DNA of 64,000 bases from Streptomyces roseirectus (GCF_014489635.1 NZ_CP060828.1:2356001-2420000), one strand, 5' to 3'; shown: positions 36,004-44,916, counted from the first letter of the stretch. Notes: a model not told the origin generated them from the sequence alone. Translations and numbers: made by a program.

Positions 36004-37614
36004 ATGTACGACGTGAGGATCCCGGTGCTGATCGTCGGTGGAGGCCCAGTCGGCCTCTCCACCGCCCTGTTCAGCGGACGCCGCGGTGTACGCACGATGC
36101 TGCTGGAGAAGCGCGACACCACCTCCACCCTCCCCCGCGCCCCCGGCCTCCAGGCCCGCACGATGGAGCTGTTCCGCGCCGCCGGCCTGGGCAAGGAGAT
36201 CCGGGCCCTGGAGATGGGCGACTCGCACGCCTACTTCGAGGGCGGCATCATCAAGGTCCACACCTTCGCCGAGATAGACGAGGCGGTCCTGCTGGAGGCC
36301 CCCTCCCTGGACGGCCCCACGGTCAGCCCGGAGCGCGTGATGGGCTGCGGCCAGGACCGCTACGAGAAGGTCCTCGCGGACAAGGCCCGCGAGGCCGGCG
36401 CCGACGTCCGCTTCGGCACGAAACTCATCTCCTTCGAGCAGGACGCCGACGGCGTGACGGCGATCGCGGAGGAGACCGGCGGCAAGAGGTTCACGATCCG
36501 CGCCGACTACCTCGTGGGCGCGGACGGCGCGGGCAGCCGCACACGGGAGATGCTGGGCGTCAAGCGCACCGGCCGCGGCACCGTCTTCGACGCGCTGAGC
36601 ATCTACTTCCGCGCCCCCGAGCTGGAGGTCCTGCTGAAGGACGCGAAGTTCATCCTCTGCTACGCCAGCGCGGGCGGCACGCTGATGGGCCTGTCCCGGC
36701 TGCACGGCTGCGACCCGTGGCTCGCGACCCCCCTGTACTACCCGGAGAAGGGCGAGAAGCCGGAGGACTTCGACGACGCCCGCTGCGTCGACATCGTCCG
36801 CAGGGCGGCCGGCCACGACATCGACGTCGAGGTCGTCGCGAAGGTCCCGTGGCGCGGCGCGCAGCTCGTGTCGGAGACGTTCCGCGAGGGCCGGGTCTTC
36901 CTCGCGGGCGACGCCGCGCACGTGCACCCCCCGGCGGGCGGCTTCGGCGCGAACACCGGTATCCACGACGCCCACAACCTCGCCTGGAAGCTCGCCGCGG
37001 TCCTCCAGGGCTGGGGCACGGACGCCCTCCTCGACACGTACGACGCGGAGCGCCGCCCGCTGGGCACGGCGATGTCGGAGCAGGCCCTGGTCCGCAACCG
37101 CATCCGGCACGGCTACGCCACCGAGCAGGACCGCGCGGACTTCGTGGACGACGTGATCATCACGCTCGGCTACCGCTACCGCTCCTCCTCGGTGATCGCC
37201 CCGGCGGGCGCCAAGGTCCTCTCCCCGGACCTGGAGCTGACGGGCGAGCCGGGCACCCGGGCTCCGCACCTGTGGCTGCGCAAGGGCGGCGAGACGATCT
37301 CGACGATCGACCTGTTCTGGGACTCGTACGTCCTGCTCACCGGCCCCGACGGCGCGGCGTGGACGCAGGCGGCGGCGAAGGTCGCGGAGAAGCTGGGCGT
37401 CCCGCTGCGGGTGCACACGATCGGCGAGGCACAGGCGCTGAAGCCGGTGGACCGGGAGTGGACGGACGTCTACGGGGTGGGCCCGGCGGGCGCGGTCCTG
37501 GTGCGGCCGGACGCGTTCGTGTCGTGGCGTGCGGAGGGCCCCGCGGCCGATCCGCTGGCCGTGCTGTCCGATGTGATCGCCCGTGCGGCCGGCCATGTGC
37601 CGGCGTCGGTCTGA
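36004..37614 (+). CDS. Group A flavin monooxygenase 2
   Basis: 536 aa, ATG with GAGGGGA upstream. FAD motif VLIVGGGPVGLSTALFSGRRG, DG motif DYLVGADGAGSRTRE, second motif GRVFLAGDAAHVHPPAGGFGA, and a C-terminal thioredoxin-like domain. Same family as the 33.1-kb enzyme but divergently oriented from it. Hydroxylation, epoxidation or Baeyer-Villiger chemistry on the polycyclic core is possible; the position cannot be predicted. Followed 12 bp later by methyltransferase 2. Confidence 0.93.
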   Translation: MYDVRIPVLIVGGGPVGLSTALFSGRRGVRTMLLEKRDTTSTLPRAPGLQARTMELFRAAGLGKEIRALEMGDSHAYFEGGIIKVHTFAEIDEAVLLEAPSLDGPTVSPERVMGCGQDRYEKVLADKAREAGADVRFGTKLISFEQDADGVTAIAEETGGKRFTIRADYLVGADGAGSRTREMLGVKRTGRGTVFDALSIYFRAPELEVLLKDAKFILCYASAGGTLMGLSRLHGCDPWLATPLYYPEKGEKPEDFDDARCVDIVRRAAGHDIDVEVVAKVPWRGAQLVSETFREGRVFLAGDAAHVHPPAGGFGANTGIHDAHNLAWKLAAVLQGWGTDALLDTYDAERRPLGTAMSEQALVRNRIRHGYATEQDRADFVDDVIITLGYRYRSSSVIAPAGAKVLSPDLELTGEPGTRAPHLWLRKGGETISTIDLFWDSYVLLTGPDGAAWTQAAAKVAEKLGVPLRVHTIGEAQALKPVDREWTDVYGVGPAGAVLVRPDAFVSWRAEGPAADPLAVLSDVIARAAGHVPASV

Positions 37615-37626
37615 GGGGAGTCCGCG

Positions 37627-38655
37627 ATGACGGACACCTCAAACGCCGCCGGGCGTCCGGCGGCCGTCCTCGGGCAGGCGATGGCGTTCCAGTACGCGAA
37701 GCTGGTGCTGACGGGGCTCGATCTGGGCCTGTTCGAGGCGCTGGCGAAGGAGCCGGGCACCGCCGAGGAGCTGCGCGGCCGACTGGGGCTGCACGCCCGG
37801 GGCACCGGGCACTTCCTGGCGGCCCTGGCCGAACTGGGCTTCCTGGAGCGGGACTCCGCTGGCCGCTACCGCAACGCCCCGACGGCCCGGGACTGTCTGG
37901 TGCCGGGCGGCGAGGGGTTCCTCGGCGGTTTCCTGCGGGCCGCGGACCAGGTGATGTACCCGGCGTGGGGGCGGCTCGCGGAGTCGCTGCGCACGGGGGC
38001 GCCGCAGGCCGCGACGTTCTCCGGCGAGGACATGTTCGGGGAGCTGTACGACAGCGAGGAGAAGAAGGGGGGCCTCGTCGGGATGGCGGAGGACGCGAGC
38101 CGTCCGCTGATCCCGGCGCTGACGTCCCGTTTCGACTGGCCGTCGTACCGTTCGGTGCTCGAACTGGGCGGCTGCCGGGGCAACGTACTGGCGGGGCTGG
38201 TGCGGGCGCATCCGCACCTGGACGCCCGGGTCCTGGACCTGCCGCAGATGGAGGCGGACTTCACCGCGCACATGGCGGCGATCGGGATGACGGGGAAGGT
38301 CGGCTTCCACGGGGGCGACTTCTTCGCGGGGCCGCTGCCCGAGGCGGACGTCCTGATGATCGGCCACTCCCTCATCGACTGGAACGACGAGCAGCGCGAG
38401 CGACTGGTGCGCAACGCCTTCGCGGCGGTGCGGCCGGGCGGGGCGTTCCTGGTGTGGGACCCGGTCATCGTGGACGGCGCGGACAGCTATCTGCGCAACC
38501 TGGTCCGCAGCCTGAACCTCCAGCTGATGACCCCGCACGGCACCGGGTACGACCTGGAGCAGTGCGCGGGGTGGATGCGGGCGGCGGGCTTCGCGTCCGT
38601 CGACCACACCTCACTGGGCCACGACGTGACGCTGGTCGTCGCCAGGAAGGAGTGA
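37627..38655 (+). CDS. SAM-dependent O-methyltransferase 2
   Basis: 342 aa, ATG with GAGGGGAG upstream. Motif I region LELGGCRGNVLAG, DVLMIGHSLIDWND (His-Asp pair retained), VRPGGAFLVWDPV. Same family as methyltransferases 1 and 3. It may act right after flavin monooxygenase 2 on a newly made hydroxyl (order inferred from coupling). Confidence 0.93.
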   Translation: MTDTSNAAGRPAAVLGQAMAFQYAKLVLTGLDLGLFEALAKEPGTAEELRGRLGLHARGTGHFLAALAELGFLERDSAGRYRNAPTARDCLVPGGEGFLGGFLRAADQVMYPAWGRLAESLRTGAPQAATFSGEDMFGELYDSEEKKGGLVGMAEDASRPLIPALTSRFDWPSYRSVLELGGCRGNVLAGLVRAHPHLDARVLDLPQMEADFTAHMAAIGMTGKVGFHGGDFFAGPLPEADVLMIGHSLIDWNDEQRERLVRNAFAAVRPGGAFLVWDPVIVDGADSYLRNLVRSLNLQLMTPHGTGYDLEQCAGWMRAAGFASVDHTSLGHDVTLVVARKE

Positions 38656-38677
38656 GCGCGGCCGTGTGACGACCGCC

Positions 38678-39154
38678 TCAGCCGCGGATCCGGGCGACGT
38701 GTTTCTCCTGGACCTCGCGGCTGCTGCGGACGAACTCGACGAGCAGCCTCAGCTCGTCCACCGAGTAGTGCTGGAGCCCGGCGTTGGCCTCCTCGGCGAG
38801 CGGCCGGTAGATCTCCTCGGCGGCCTTGCGGGTGCGCTCGCTGGCCCGCACGACGGACCTGCGGCGGTCGCCGGGGTCCGGTTCGCGGGTGAGGTAGCCG
38901 AGTTTGTCGAGCCGGTCCAGCATGGCCGTGACGCTGCCGGTGGTGAGTCCGAGCGCCGCACCCAGTTCACCGGGTGCGGCGCTCTCGCGTTGCAGCAGGA
39001 CGTCGAGGCAGCGCAGGTCGGTCTGGTTGATGCCGAGCCGGGCGGCGGCCGCCGCGTCGACCGCCTCGACCGCGCCCTGGAGGGCCCGCACCTCGCCCGC
39101 GAGTTCCCAGCACAGCGCTTCCTTGCCCAGGCCGGTCACAGCTTCACTTGACAT
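38678..39154 (-). CDS. MarR-family regulator
   Basis: 158 aa. Winged helix (about 35-115): LGINQTDLRCLDVLL, LGLTTGSVTAMLDRLDKLGYL and the wing REPDPGDRRRSVVRAS. Its start codon lies inside one of four 13-bp palindromes (39147-39216), so it surely binds its own promoter. The same operator array stands before the flavin monooxygenase at 46647-47840. MarR proteins usually sense phenolic ligands, here plausibly the pathway product, and de-repress efflux or resistance genes. Confidence 0.93.
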   Translation of the reverse strand: MSSEAVTGLGKEALCWELAGEVRALQGAVEAVDAAAAARLGINQTDLRCLDVLLQRESAAPGELGAALGLTTGSVTAMLDRLDKLGYLTREPDPGDRRRSVVRASERTRKAAEEIYRPLAEEANAGLQHYSVDELRLLVEFVRSSREVQEKHVARIRG

Positions 39155-39216
39155 TCAAGTATCTCGACCTTCAAGATAGAAGTACGCCTTGACAGTCAAG
39201 ATAGTTGACCGGCAAG
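39147..39216. promoter_or_regulatory. MarR operator array 1 (four 13-mers, 16/25/16 phasing)
   Basis: Sites CTTGACATTCAAG (39147), CTCGACCTTCAAG (39163), CTTGACAGTCAAG (39188) and GTTGACCGGCAAG (39204): consensus CTTGAN3TCAAG. Starts are 16, 25 and 16 bp apart. It covers the marR start and the promoter of the divergent 39274 gene. An array of identical phasing lies at 47902-47971. Confidence 0.85.
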
Positions 39217-39240
39217 GAAAAGCAAGCCGTACAAGATCGG

Positions 39241-39282
39241 GAATGTTGCCCGGGTTCCAGGAGGAACGCTGCGATGAACACC
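39241..39282 (+). repeat. Shared 42-bp leader, copy 1
   Basis: Starts GAATGTTGCCCGGGTTCC and continues through the ribosome site AGGAGGAAC to the start codon and ATGAACACC. It is 40/42 identical to the leader of the flavin monooxygenase at 47832-47873 (opposite strand). Confidence 0.92.
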
Positions 39283-39789
39283 CCGCACGACATGAACAAG
39301 GACAGTAACAACACCGAGGAGACCGTCCTCGTGGAGGTGTACTACACCTCCGAGAAAAGGCTGGGCCACTGGACGACGGCCCGCCGGATCGAGGTCCACG
39401 CCCGCCGCTCCTCACTCCACCTCGACCTGCGCTCCCACCGGATCCCGGACGGCGAGATCACCGTCCACCTGCGGGCCGAGCGCACCACCGTCAAGCTCCT
39501 CGTCCCGGACGGCGCCACCGTCGACGAGAAGGAGCTGGAGCTGCCCGACAACTCCAAGGTCAAGGACGCCCAGCGGCACGCGCCGCACACCGGCGGCCGG
39601 CGGATCCGGCTCACCGGCCGGCTCCAGCACAGCGAGGTCCGCGTCGCCCGGGGCGGCATGGCCAACCTCTCCTCGATGTTCACGCGCGAGTTCGTCGAGG
39701 AGACCCGCCGCGCCCACCGCGACGGCGACCACCCCGCCCTGCCGGACCCCTCGCTGCCGGGCCCGCGCCCCAAGAGCGACGACGTCTGA
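39274..39789 (+). CDS. Unknown protein under MarR-type control
   Basis: 171 aa; the ATG has AGGAGG nine bases upstream. No family recognised with confidence. Charged, no signal or membrane segment. Residues 30-140 alternate beta-like strands (IEVHARRSSLHLDLRSHRI, ITVHLRAERTTVKLLVPDGA), loosely like the beta-helical C-terminal domains of cell-envelope response proteins. Basic/Pro tail. The promoter, operators and leader are duplicated from (or to) the flavin monooxygenase gene at 46.6 kb, implying the same induction signal. Perhaps a stress or resistance function. Confidence 0.7.
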   Translation: MNTPHDMNKDSNNTEETVLVEVYYTSEKRLGHWTTARRIEVHARRSSLHLDLRSHRIPDGEITVHLRAERTTVKLLVPDGATVDEKELELPDNSKVKDAQRHAPHTGGRRIRLTGRLQHSEVRVARGGMANLSSMFTREFVEETRRAHRDGDHPALPDPSLPGPRPKSDDV

Positions 39790-39919
39790 CGCCCCCGGAA
39801 GACGCCTGACACCTTCGCCCGACACCTTCGACAGAGGCTTGAGCGGCCCCCCTTACCTTCTCGCCCTGCCCGTCCGGAACCCCGGCGGGCGGGCCCCGAG
39901 AAGCAAGGAGAGCTGTGCG

Positions 39920-39976
39920 ATGAGCCTCGAAGAACCGGCCCCCTTCCGCGCGGCAGGGGGCCCCAGGTGGATCTGA
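39920..39976 (+). CDS. 18-aa leader peptide overlapping antiporter start
   Basis: ATG with AAGGAG upstream; codes MSLEEPAPFRAAGGPRWI and ends in TGA at 39974-39976, ten bases inside the antiporter gene (GTG at 39967). The antiporter has no ribosome site of its own, so it is probably translated by coupling. Confidence 0.55.
   Translation: MSLEEPAPFRAAGGPRWI
39937..39962 (+). promoter_or_regulatory. Hairpin inside the leader ORF, before antiporter start
   Basis: GGCCCCCT (39937-39944) pairs perfectly with AGGGGGCC (39955-39962) around a 10-base loop, ending five bases before the antiporter GTG. Translation of the leader would melt it, a possible on/off switch. Confidence 0.5.
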
Positions 39977-41232
39977 GCACCCTGGGCCGGCTGCTGCTCG
40001 CCCTGACCGTGATCGTCACCGTCGCGCGCCTGCTCGGCGCCCTCGCCGGACGGCTTCAACAGCCGCCCGTGATAGGCGAGATCATCGGCGGGATCCTGCT
40101 GGGACCCACGCTGTTCGACGGCGAGATCACCTCCGCCCTCTTCCCCGCCGACGTCCGCCCGTCCCTGACGAACCTCGCGAACCTCGGCGTGTGCGTCTTC
40201 ATGTTCCTGGTCGGCCTGGAGTTCGACCGGGGTCTGCTGCGGGGCCAGGGCCGCATCGCGGCCGGCGTCTCGCTGAGCGCGATCGTCCTGCCGTTCTCCC
40301 TCGGCGCGCTCCTCGCCCTCCACCTCGCGGACGGCCACCCCACCGACGACAAGCTCGCGTTCGTCCTGTTCCTCGGGACGGCCATGTCGGTGACCGCGTT
40401 CCCCGTGCTGGCCCGCATCCTCACCGACAAGAACCTCATCAGCACGCCCGTCGGCGGCCTCGCCCTCGCGGCGGCGGCCGTCGACGACGTCCTCGCCTGG
40501 TCGATGCTGGCCGCCGTCGCGGCCCTCGCCGGCGCGGCGGGCGCCCCCTGGCACGTCGCGCTCGTCCTTCCCTACGCCGCGCTGCTGCTGTGGGGCGTAC
40601 GGCCGCTGCTGGCGAAGCTGGCCGCGCGGGCCCCTGGCCGCAGGGCGGGCCGGCTGACCGACGCCGGAGTACTGCTCGGCGTCGCGGGCGGGCTGTACCT
40701 GTCGGCTCAGGCCACCGAGTGGATGGGCCTCCACCTGATCTTCGGCGCGTTCCTGTTCGGCATCGTGCTGCCCCGCGAAGGCGCTGCGCGGCTACGCAGC
40801 CGGGCCCTTCCCTGGGTCGAACGCACCTCCTCCCTCCTCCTGCTCCCCGTGTTCTTCATGGTCGCCGGCCTCAAGGTCGACCTCTCCCGCATGGACGCGA
40901 CCGCCTTCGGCGAACTGGCCCTGATCCTCCTGGTCGCGATCGGCGGCAAGTTCATAGGCGCCTTCCTCGGCGCCCGCGCCAACGGTGTCCAGCCACGCCA
41001 CTCCGTCGTCCTCGCCCTCCTCATCAACACCCGCGGCCTCACCGAACTGATCGTCCTGACCGTCGGCCTCCAACTCGGCGTCCTCGACCAGCCCCTCTAC
41101 TCCCTCATGGTCATCATGGCCCTGGTGACCACCGCCATGGCCGGCATCGTCCTGCCGTTCGTCTACCCCGAGGAACGAATACGGGCCGACCTGGCTGCCC
41201 GCGAGGGGGCGACGCCCCGCCGGGTGGGGTGA
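39967..41232 (+). CDS. CPA2-family cation/proton antiporter
   Basis: 421 aa, GTG start, about 12 membrane helices. Motifs of the CPA2/KefB family: PPVIGEIIGGILLGPTLF, GVCVFMFLVGLEFDR, AAAAVDDVLAWSMLA (the transport Asp pair region) and INTRGLTELIVLT. Would exchange Na+ or K+ (possibly an organic compound) for H+ in the membrane. In actinomycete polyketide clusters such genes are often taken as exporters or pH/ion protection. Start overlaps an 18-codon leader ORF. Confidence 0.92.
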   Translation: MDLSTLGRLLLALTVIVTVARLLGALAGRLQQPPVIGEIIGGILLGPTLFDGEITSALFPADVRPSLTNLANLGVCVFMFLVGLEFDRGLLRGQGRIAAGVSLSAIVLPFSLGALLALHLADGHPTDDKLAFVLFLGTAMSVTAFPVLARILTDKNLISTPVGGLALAAAAVDDVLAWSMLAAVAALAGAAGAPWHVALVLPYAALLLWGVRPLLAKLAARAPGRRAGRLTDAGVLLGVAGGLYLSAQATEWMGLHLIFGAFLFGIVLPREGAARLRSRALPWVERTSSLLLLPVFFMVAGLKVDLSRMDATAFGELALILLVAIGGKFIGAFLGARANGVQPRHSVVLALLINTRGLTELIVLTVGLQLGVLDQPLYSLMVIMALVTTAMAGIVLPFVYPEERIRADLAAREGATPRRVG

Positions 41233-41568
41233 CCGCGCGGACCGTTCGGCTCCGCCAGAGGCCGGGTGGTGTCCGGCGGGGTGGTGGGCGGCGCGTCGCT
41301 CCGGAGTACCGGTGAGCGGCACATTCCGCGTCCGGCCGGGCGGGCGCCACCCCGCTTCCGGACGCCACCCCGACTCCGGGCGTCAGGCCGACGGCCCGCG
41401 CCGCCCGCCACCCGGCGGGACACCACCCGCGGGCCGTGCGCGGGTGCCGGCCAACCCGGCGCGGTGCGGCGGCCACCGCCTCGGCCGGTCGGCCCTCCGC
41501 GTCACGGGCTCCACTCCTCCACACCACCACGCCACCGGCAGAACACCGCACCACGCCCCCTGACACAC
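41233..41568. other. Gene-free gap with MITE-like copy E
   Basis: About 340 bp between the antiporter and the downstream terminator. Apart from the MITE-like element (41264-41428) and the terminator that follows, no gene or RNA is seen. Confidence 0.6.
41264..41428 (-). repeat. MITE-like element copy E
   Basis: 165 bp with near-perfect terminal inverted repeats: GGGTGGTGTCCGGCGGGGTG (41264-41283) and CACCCGGCGGGACACCACCC (41409-41428). Read on the minus strand it shares GGGCCGTC and ATGTGCCGCTCACCGG with copies B and C. Starts 31 bp after the antiporter stop. Confidence 0.7.
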
Positions 41569-41607
41569 CCGGGCGGGGTGGCTGTCGCAGCCACCCCGCC
41601 CGGTTTT
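41569..41607. terminator. Rho-independent terminator
   Basis: 16-bp perfect stem CCGGGCGGGGTGGCTG / CAGCCACCCCGCCCGG, 3-base loop, followed on the plus strand by TTTTCTGTGTG. Ends antiporter transcription; the reverse side follows the luciferase-like gene stop. Confidence 0.88.
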
Positions 41608-41640
41608 CTGTGTGCGCCGGCTCAGCCCCCGGCGCCGTGC

Positions 41641-42501
41641 TCAGCCCAGCGACGCCTTCGCCAGCAGTTCCAGCTGGCCGGGGTCCGCTGTGCACGGGAA
41701 GATCAGCAGTTCGTCGCAGCCGGCCTCCTCGTAGGCGGTGACGGTGTCGCGGAGGGCTTCGGCGCCGATGACGACCGCTTTGGCGGCCATTTCCGCCTTG
41801 GGGCCGATGAAGGCGTAGTAGGACCGCAGGTAGCTCTCGGCGATGTCTCGTGCGCCGGGGCCGAGGCAGGCGTACACGAGGGCGACCAGGCGGGGTTTGT
41901 CGGGGCGGCCCGCCGTGCGCCATGCCTCGCGGGCCCGCTGCGCGAGGTCGGCGTAGCCGGTGGCAGAGCTGCCGCCGGCGATCCAGCCGTCGGCGTGGCG
42001 GGCGGCGCGGGCCATCGCGGCCGGGGTGTGCCCGCCCACGATCAGCTCGGGACGGCCGTCCTCGGCGAAGGCGGGGCCGATGCCGGGGACGGGGCCGCGG
42101 CCCGCCCAGGTCTCCTTCAGCTCGGCGATGATGCCGTCCAGGCGGCGGCCCCGGTCGCCGTAGGACGCCCCGGTGGCCCGGAAGTCGTCGTCCCGGCCGC
42201 CGGCGGCGACGCCCAGGGTGAGCCGGCCGCCGGAGAGGGCGTGGACGGTGGCCGCCTGCTTGGCGAGCACCGCCGTGCCCGGCCGGTAGGCGGCGATGAG
42301 GATGCTGGACGTGAGACGGATGCGCTCGGTCACCGCGGCGGCGGCGGCGAGCGAGGTCAGCGACTCGTAGTTGTCGTACACGAGCCGGTCGAGCACGCCG
42401 AGGCTCGCGAAACCCAGGTTCTCGGCCTCGCGGGCCCAGCCGGTGAGCCGGGCGCCGGTGACGTCCGGGACGGTGGTGGGCAGGCCCACTCCGGTCTCCA
42501 T
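41641..42501 (-). CDS. Luciferase-like F420/FMN-dependent oxidoreductase
   Basis: 286 aa, ATG with GGGAGG upstream. Bacterial-luciferase-type TIM barrel: VGLPTTVPDVTGARLTGWAREAENLGF, LTSSILIAAYRPGTAVLAKQAATVHALSGGRLTLGVAAG and LIVGGHTPAAMARAARHADGW. Subfamily members use F420H2 or FMNH2. Candidate for ring reduction, or for the reduced ring often seen in xanthone-type polyketides (inference). 16 bp downstream of methyltransferase 3, same operon with the halogenase. Confidence 0.92.
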   Translation of the reverse strand: METGVGLPTTVPDVTGARLTGWAREAENLGFASLGVLDRLVYDNYESLTSLAAAAAVTERIRLTSSILIAAYRPGTAVLAKQAATVHALSGGRLTLGVAAGGRDDDFRATGASYGDRGRRLDGIIAELKETWAGRGPVPGIGPAFAEDGRPELIVGGHTPAAMARAARHADGWIAGGSSATGYADLAQRAREAWRTAGRPDKPRLVALVYACLGPGARDIAESYLRSYYAFIGPKAEMAAKAVVIGAEALRDTVTAYEEAGCDELLIFPCTADPGQLELLAKASLG

Positions 42502-42517
42502 GGCGGCCTCCCTTCGC

Positions 42518-43516
42518 CTAGGCGGGTTTACGGGCGACGAGGAGCGTGTTGCCCAGCAGCAGCGGATGCCGGGTGACGTCGGTGAACCCGGCCACCCGCA
42601 TCCACTGCTCGCAGTCACCGGGGTGGTAGCCGGCGCCGGCCGGGGTCATCACCAGCATGTGCAGGCTGGACACCAGCGCGGGCAGGTGCGGTTCGTCGCC
42701 CGGCATCGGGTCGTACACCAGCAGCGCGCCGCCGGGCGCGACGGCCTCGTACGCCTTCCCCACCAGCGTCTTGCGCTCGTCGACGGAGAAGTCCGCGAGG
42801 ACGTGGCCGATGACGACGACGTCGGCGGGCGGCAGCGGGTCGGCGAAGAAGTCGCCGCCGGTGAACTCCAGGCGCCCCTCGACACCGAGCGCCTTGGCGT
42901 GCTCGGCGCACGGCTCGGCGTTCTGCGGACGGTCGAAGACGCGGGCGGTGAGGTGCGGCCGGGCCTGGAGGACGAGCCCGGCGAGGTTGCCGCGCGCGCC
43001 GCCGACGTCGGTGAGGGTGGCGTACCCGGTGAGGTCGAGGGCGTCGAGGAGCTGCGGGACGAGGGGTGCGCTGAGGGCGTCCTGCATCGCGAGGAACGTC
43101 TGGCGGGCGCGGGGGTCGTCGAGCATCGCCTCGAAGTCGCCCTCGGCCTGCGGTTTTCCGGTGCGCAGGGCCTCGGTGAGGCGGCCCCAGGCGGGGTAGA
43201 GGACGTAGTTCGCGCCGTCCAGGAAACCGCCCCGGAAGTTCTCGCCGCGCACCAAATAGCCTTGCGCGAGCGGGCTGTTGCGGTAGCGGCCCTCCGTCTT
43301 CTCCAGGAGGCCGAGGGCGACCAGGGCGTCGAAGAAGTCGGTGGCGGCGCGGGCGTGCAGGCCGGTCGCCGCGCGCAGCTCCTCCGTCTCGGCGCTGCCC
43401 TCGACGGTCTGCGCGAGGGCGGTGAAGACGCCGAGTTCCACGGCGCTCAGGAGGAGCTTGGAGACGGTGAAGCTGTGGGCGAGTCCGCTGATCTTGGTGA
43501 GGTCGTCGGGGGTCAT
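42518..43516 (-). CDS. SAM-dependent O-methyltransferase 3
   Basis: 332 aa; ATG overlaps the halogenase TGA (ATGA). Motif I LTDVGGARGNLAG, then ADVVVIGHVLADFS: the Trp after the His-x-x-Asp pattern is replaced, but His and Asp-like residues remain (HVLADF). Otherwise closely like methyltransferases 1 and 2, sharing the YPAWGRLTEALRTG segment. O-methylation of a phenol is expected, possibly directly after halogenation. Confidence 0.93.
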   Translation of the reverse strand: MTPDDLTKISGLAHSFTVSKLLLSAVELGVFTALAQTVEGSAETEELRAATGLHARAATDFFDALVALGLLEKTEGRYRNSPLAQGYLVRGENFRGGFLDGANYVLYPAWGRLTEALRTGKPQAEGDFEAMLDDPRARQTFLAMQDALSAPLVPQLLDALDLTGYATLTDVGGARGNLAGLVLQARPHLTARVFDRPQNAEPCAEHAKALGVEGRLEFTGGDFFADPLPPADVVVIGHVLADFSVDERKTLVGKAYEAVAPGGALLVYDPMPGDEPHLPALVSSLHMLVMTPAGAGYHPGDCEQWMRVAGFTDVTRHPLLLGNTLLVARKPA

Positions 43517-44916
43517 CGGCCCTGGGTCCCTTCGGCGCGGCGCAGGCCCAGTTTCGGGCCGAAGGTGAGGTAGAGGCCGCCGACCGCGTTGGCCGGATTC
43601 ATCGGGGCCTGCTTCTGCTCGTGCACCTTGTTGAGGTTGGCGAGCGGGTTGGGGTCGCCGCTCTCGGCGCCGTTGAGGTGGGCGTGGACGCTGGCGTAGA
43701 CGTCCTGCGCGTCGTCCATGTCGGCGATGCCGGTGACGATGCGGTTGAACGCCTCCTGGAGGTTCAGGCTGTCGCGCTGGCTCTGGGTGAGGCGCTGGGC
43801 GTTGTAGAAGTGGTGCTCCTTGCCCCGGTAGCTCTCGTAGAACACGGAGACGAGGACCAGGAGACGTTCGTAGGCGTGCCGGTAGACGGTCTGGTAGAAG
43901 TCCCACGCCTCGTCCTCCTCTACCTCGCCGCGTAGGACGCTGCCGAGGGCCGCGGCGCTCAACATGCCGCTGTAGGTGGCGAGGTGGACGCCGGTGGAGA
44001 GCAGGGGGTCCAGGAAGCAGGCGGCGTCGCCGCTGAGGAGGTAGCCGGGGCCGCAGAACGCGTCGGCGGTGTACGAGTAGTCCTGCTCGACCTTCATGCC
44101 GGCGACCTGTTCGGCGCCCTCCAGCATTCCGGCGACCTGCGGGCACTCGGTGATGACCTTGTCGTACACCTCCTGGATGCCGCCCTGGAGGCGCTTCTTC
44201 TCGTTGAAGATGTCCCGGCCGGTGACCAGGCCGACGCTCGTCGTCCCGTCGTGCAGCGGGATCACCCAGAACCAGCCGTCGGGCGCGGAGCACACGGCGA
44301 TCGCGCCGTCCGGGCCCCGGTCCAGGCGCTTGACGCCCTTCCAGTACGTCCACGCGGCGACGTTCTGGAACACCTCGTGGTACGTGCGGTTCTTCTGCTG
44401 CCGGGCGGCGATCAGGCCGGTGCGGCCGGAGGCGTCGATGACGTAGTCGAACGAGATCCGTCCGCTGCGCGAGGGGTCCTTGGTACCGGCCCAGCTCGCG
44501 GCGACGGGCCGCCCGTCCTCGAAGTGCACCTCCTTGACGGTGGTCTCCTCGACGACGGTCACGCCCAGCTCGGCCGCGTGGCGCAGCAGTATCTCGTCGA
44601 ACTCCGAGCGGACGACCTGCCAGGCGTTGGTGCCGTCGGCGCCGAGCCCGTTGAAGTTCACTTCCCACTCCTCGGGCCCCCAGAAGAAGTACGCGCCCCC
44701 CTTCGGCTGGAACCCGTGCCGGTTGACCTTGTCCCAGACCCCCAGGTGCTCCAGGATCGGCCGGCACGACGGCAGGATCGACTCCCCGATGTGATAGCGC
44801 GGGAACTTCTCCCGCTCCACCAACGTGACCTCGAACCCCTCCTTCGCCAACAGCCCAGCCGCCGTCGACCCGGCGGGCCCTCCCCCGATGACCAGGATCT
44901 GCGTGGACTCGCGCAT
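43513..44916 (-). CDS. FAD-dependent halogenase
   Basis: 467 aa; the second of two ATGs is chosen for spacing to GGGAGAA. FAD motif LVIGGGPAGSTAAGLLAKEG, the halogenase signature GWFWVIPL (WxWxIP), and the catalytic-Lys region GFQPKGGAYFFWGPEEW. Typical phenolic (variant B) halogenase length with a helical C-terminal extension. It would chlorinate an aromatic ring using FADH2, chloride and O2; a flavin reductase gene is not seen in the window. Heads the halogenase-methyltransferase-luciferase-like operon. Confidence 0.94.
   Translation of the reverse strand: MRESTQILVIGGGPAGSTAAGLLAKEGFEVTLVEREKFPRYHIGESILPSCRPILEHLGVWDKVNRHGFQPKGGAYFFWGPEEWEVNFNGLGADGTNAWQVVRSEFDEILLRHAAELGVTVVEETTVKEVHFEDGRPVAASWAGTKDPSRSGRISFDYVIDASGRTGLIAARQQKNRTYHEVFQNVAAWTYWKGVKRLDRGPDGAIAVCSAPDGWFWVIPLHDGTTSVGLVTGRDIFNEKKRLQGGIQEVYDKVITECPQVAGMLEGAEQVAGMKVEQDYSYTADAFCGPGYLLSGDAACFLDPLLSTGVHLATYSGMLSAAALGSVLRGEVEEDEAWDFYQTVYRHAYERLLVLVSVFYESYRGKEHHFYNAQRLTQSQRDSLNLQEAFNRIVTGIADMDDAQDVYASVHAHLNGAESGDPNPLANLNKVHEQKQAPMNPANAVGGLYLTFGPKLGLRRAEGTQGR

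Noticed and set aside
34698..38669. 1323-codon plus-strand open frame
   Set aside because: Runs antisense to methyltransferase 1 and out of frame with flavin monooxygenase 2 and methyltransferase 2, all of which have clear families.
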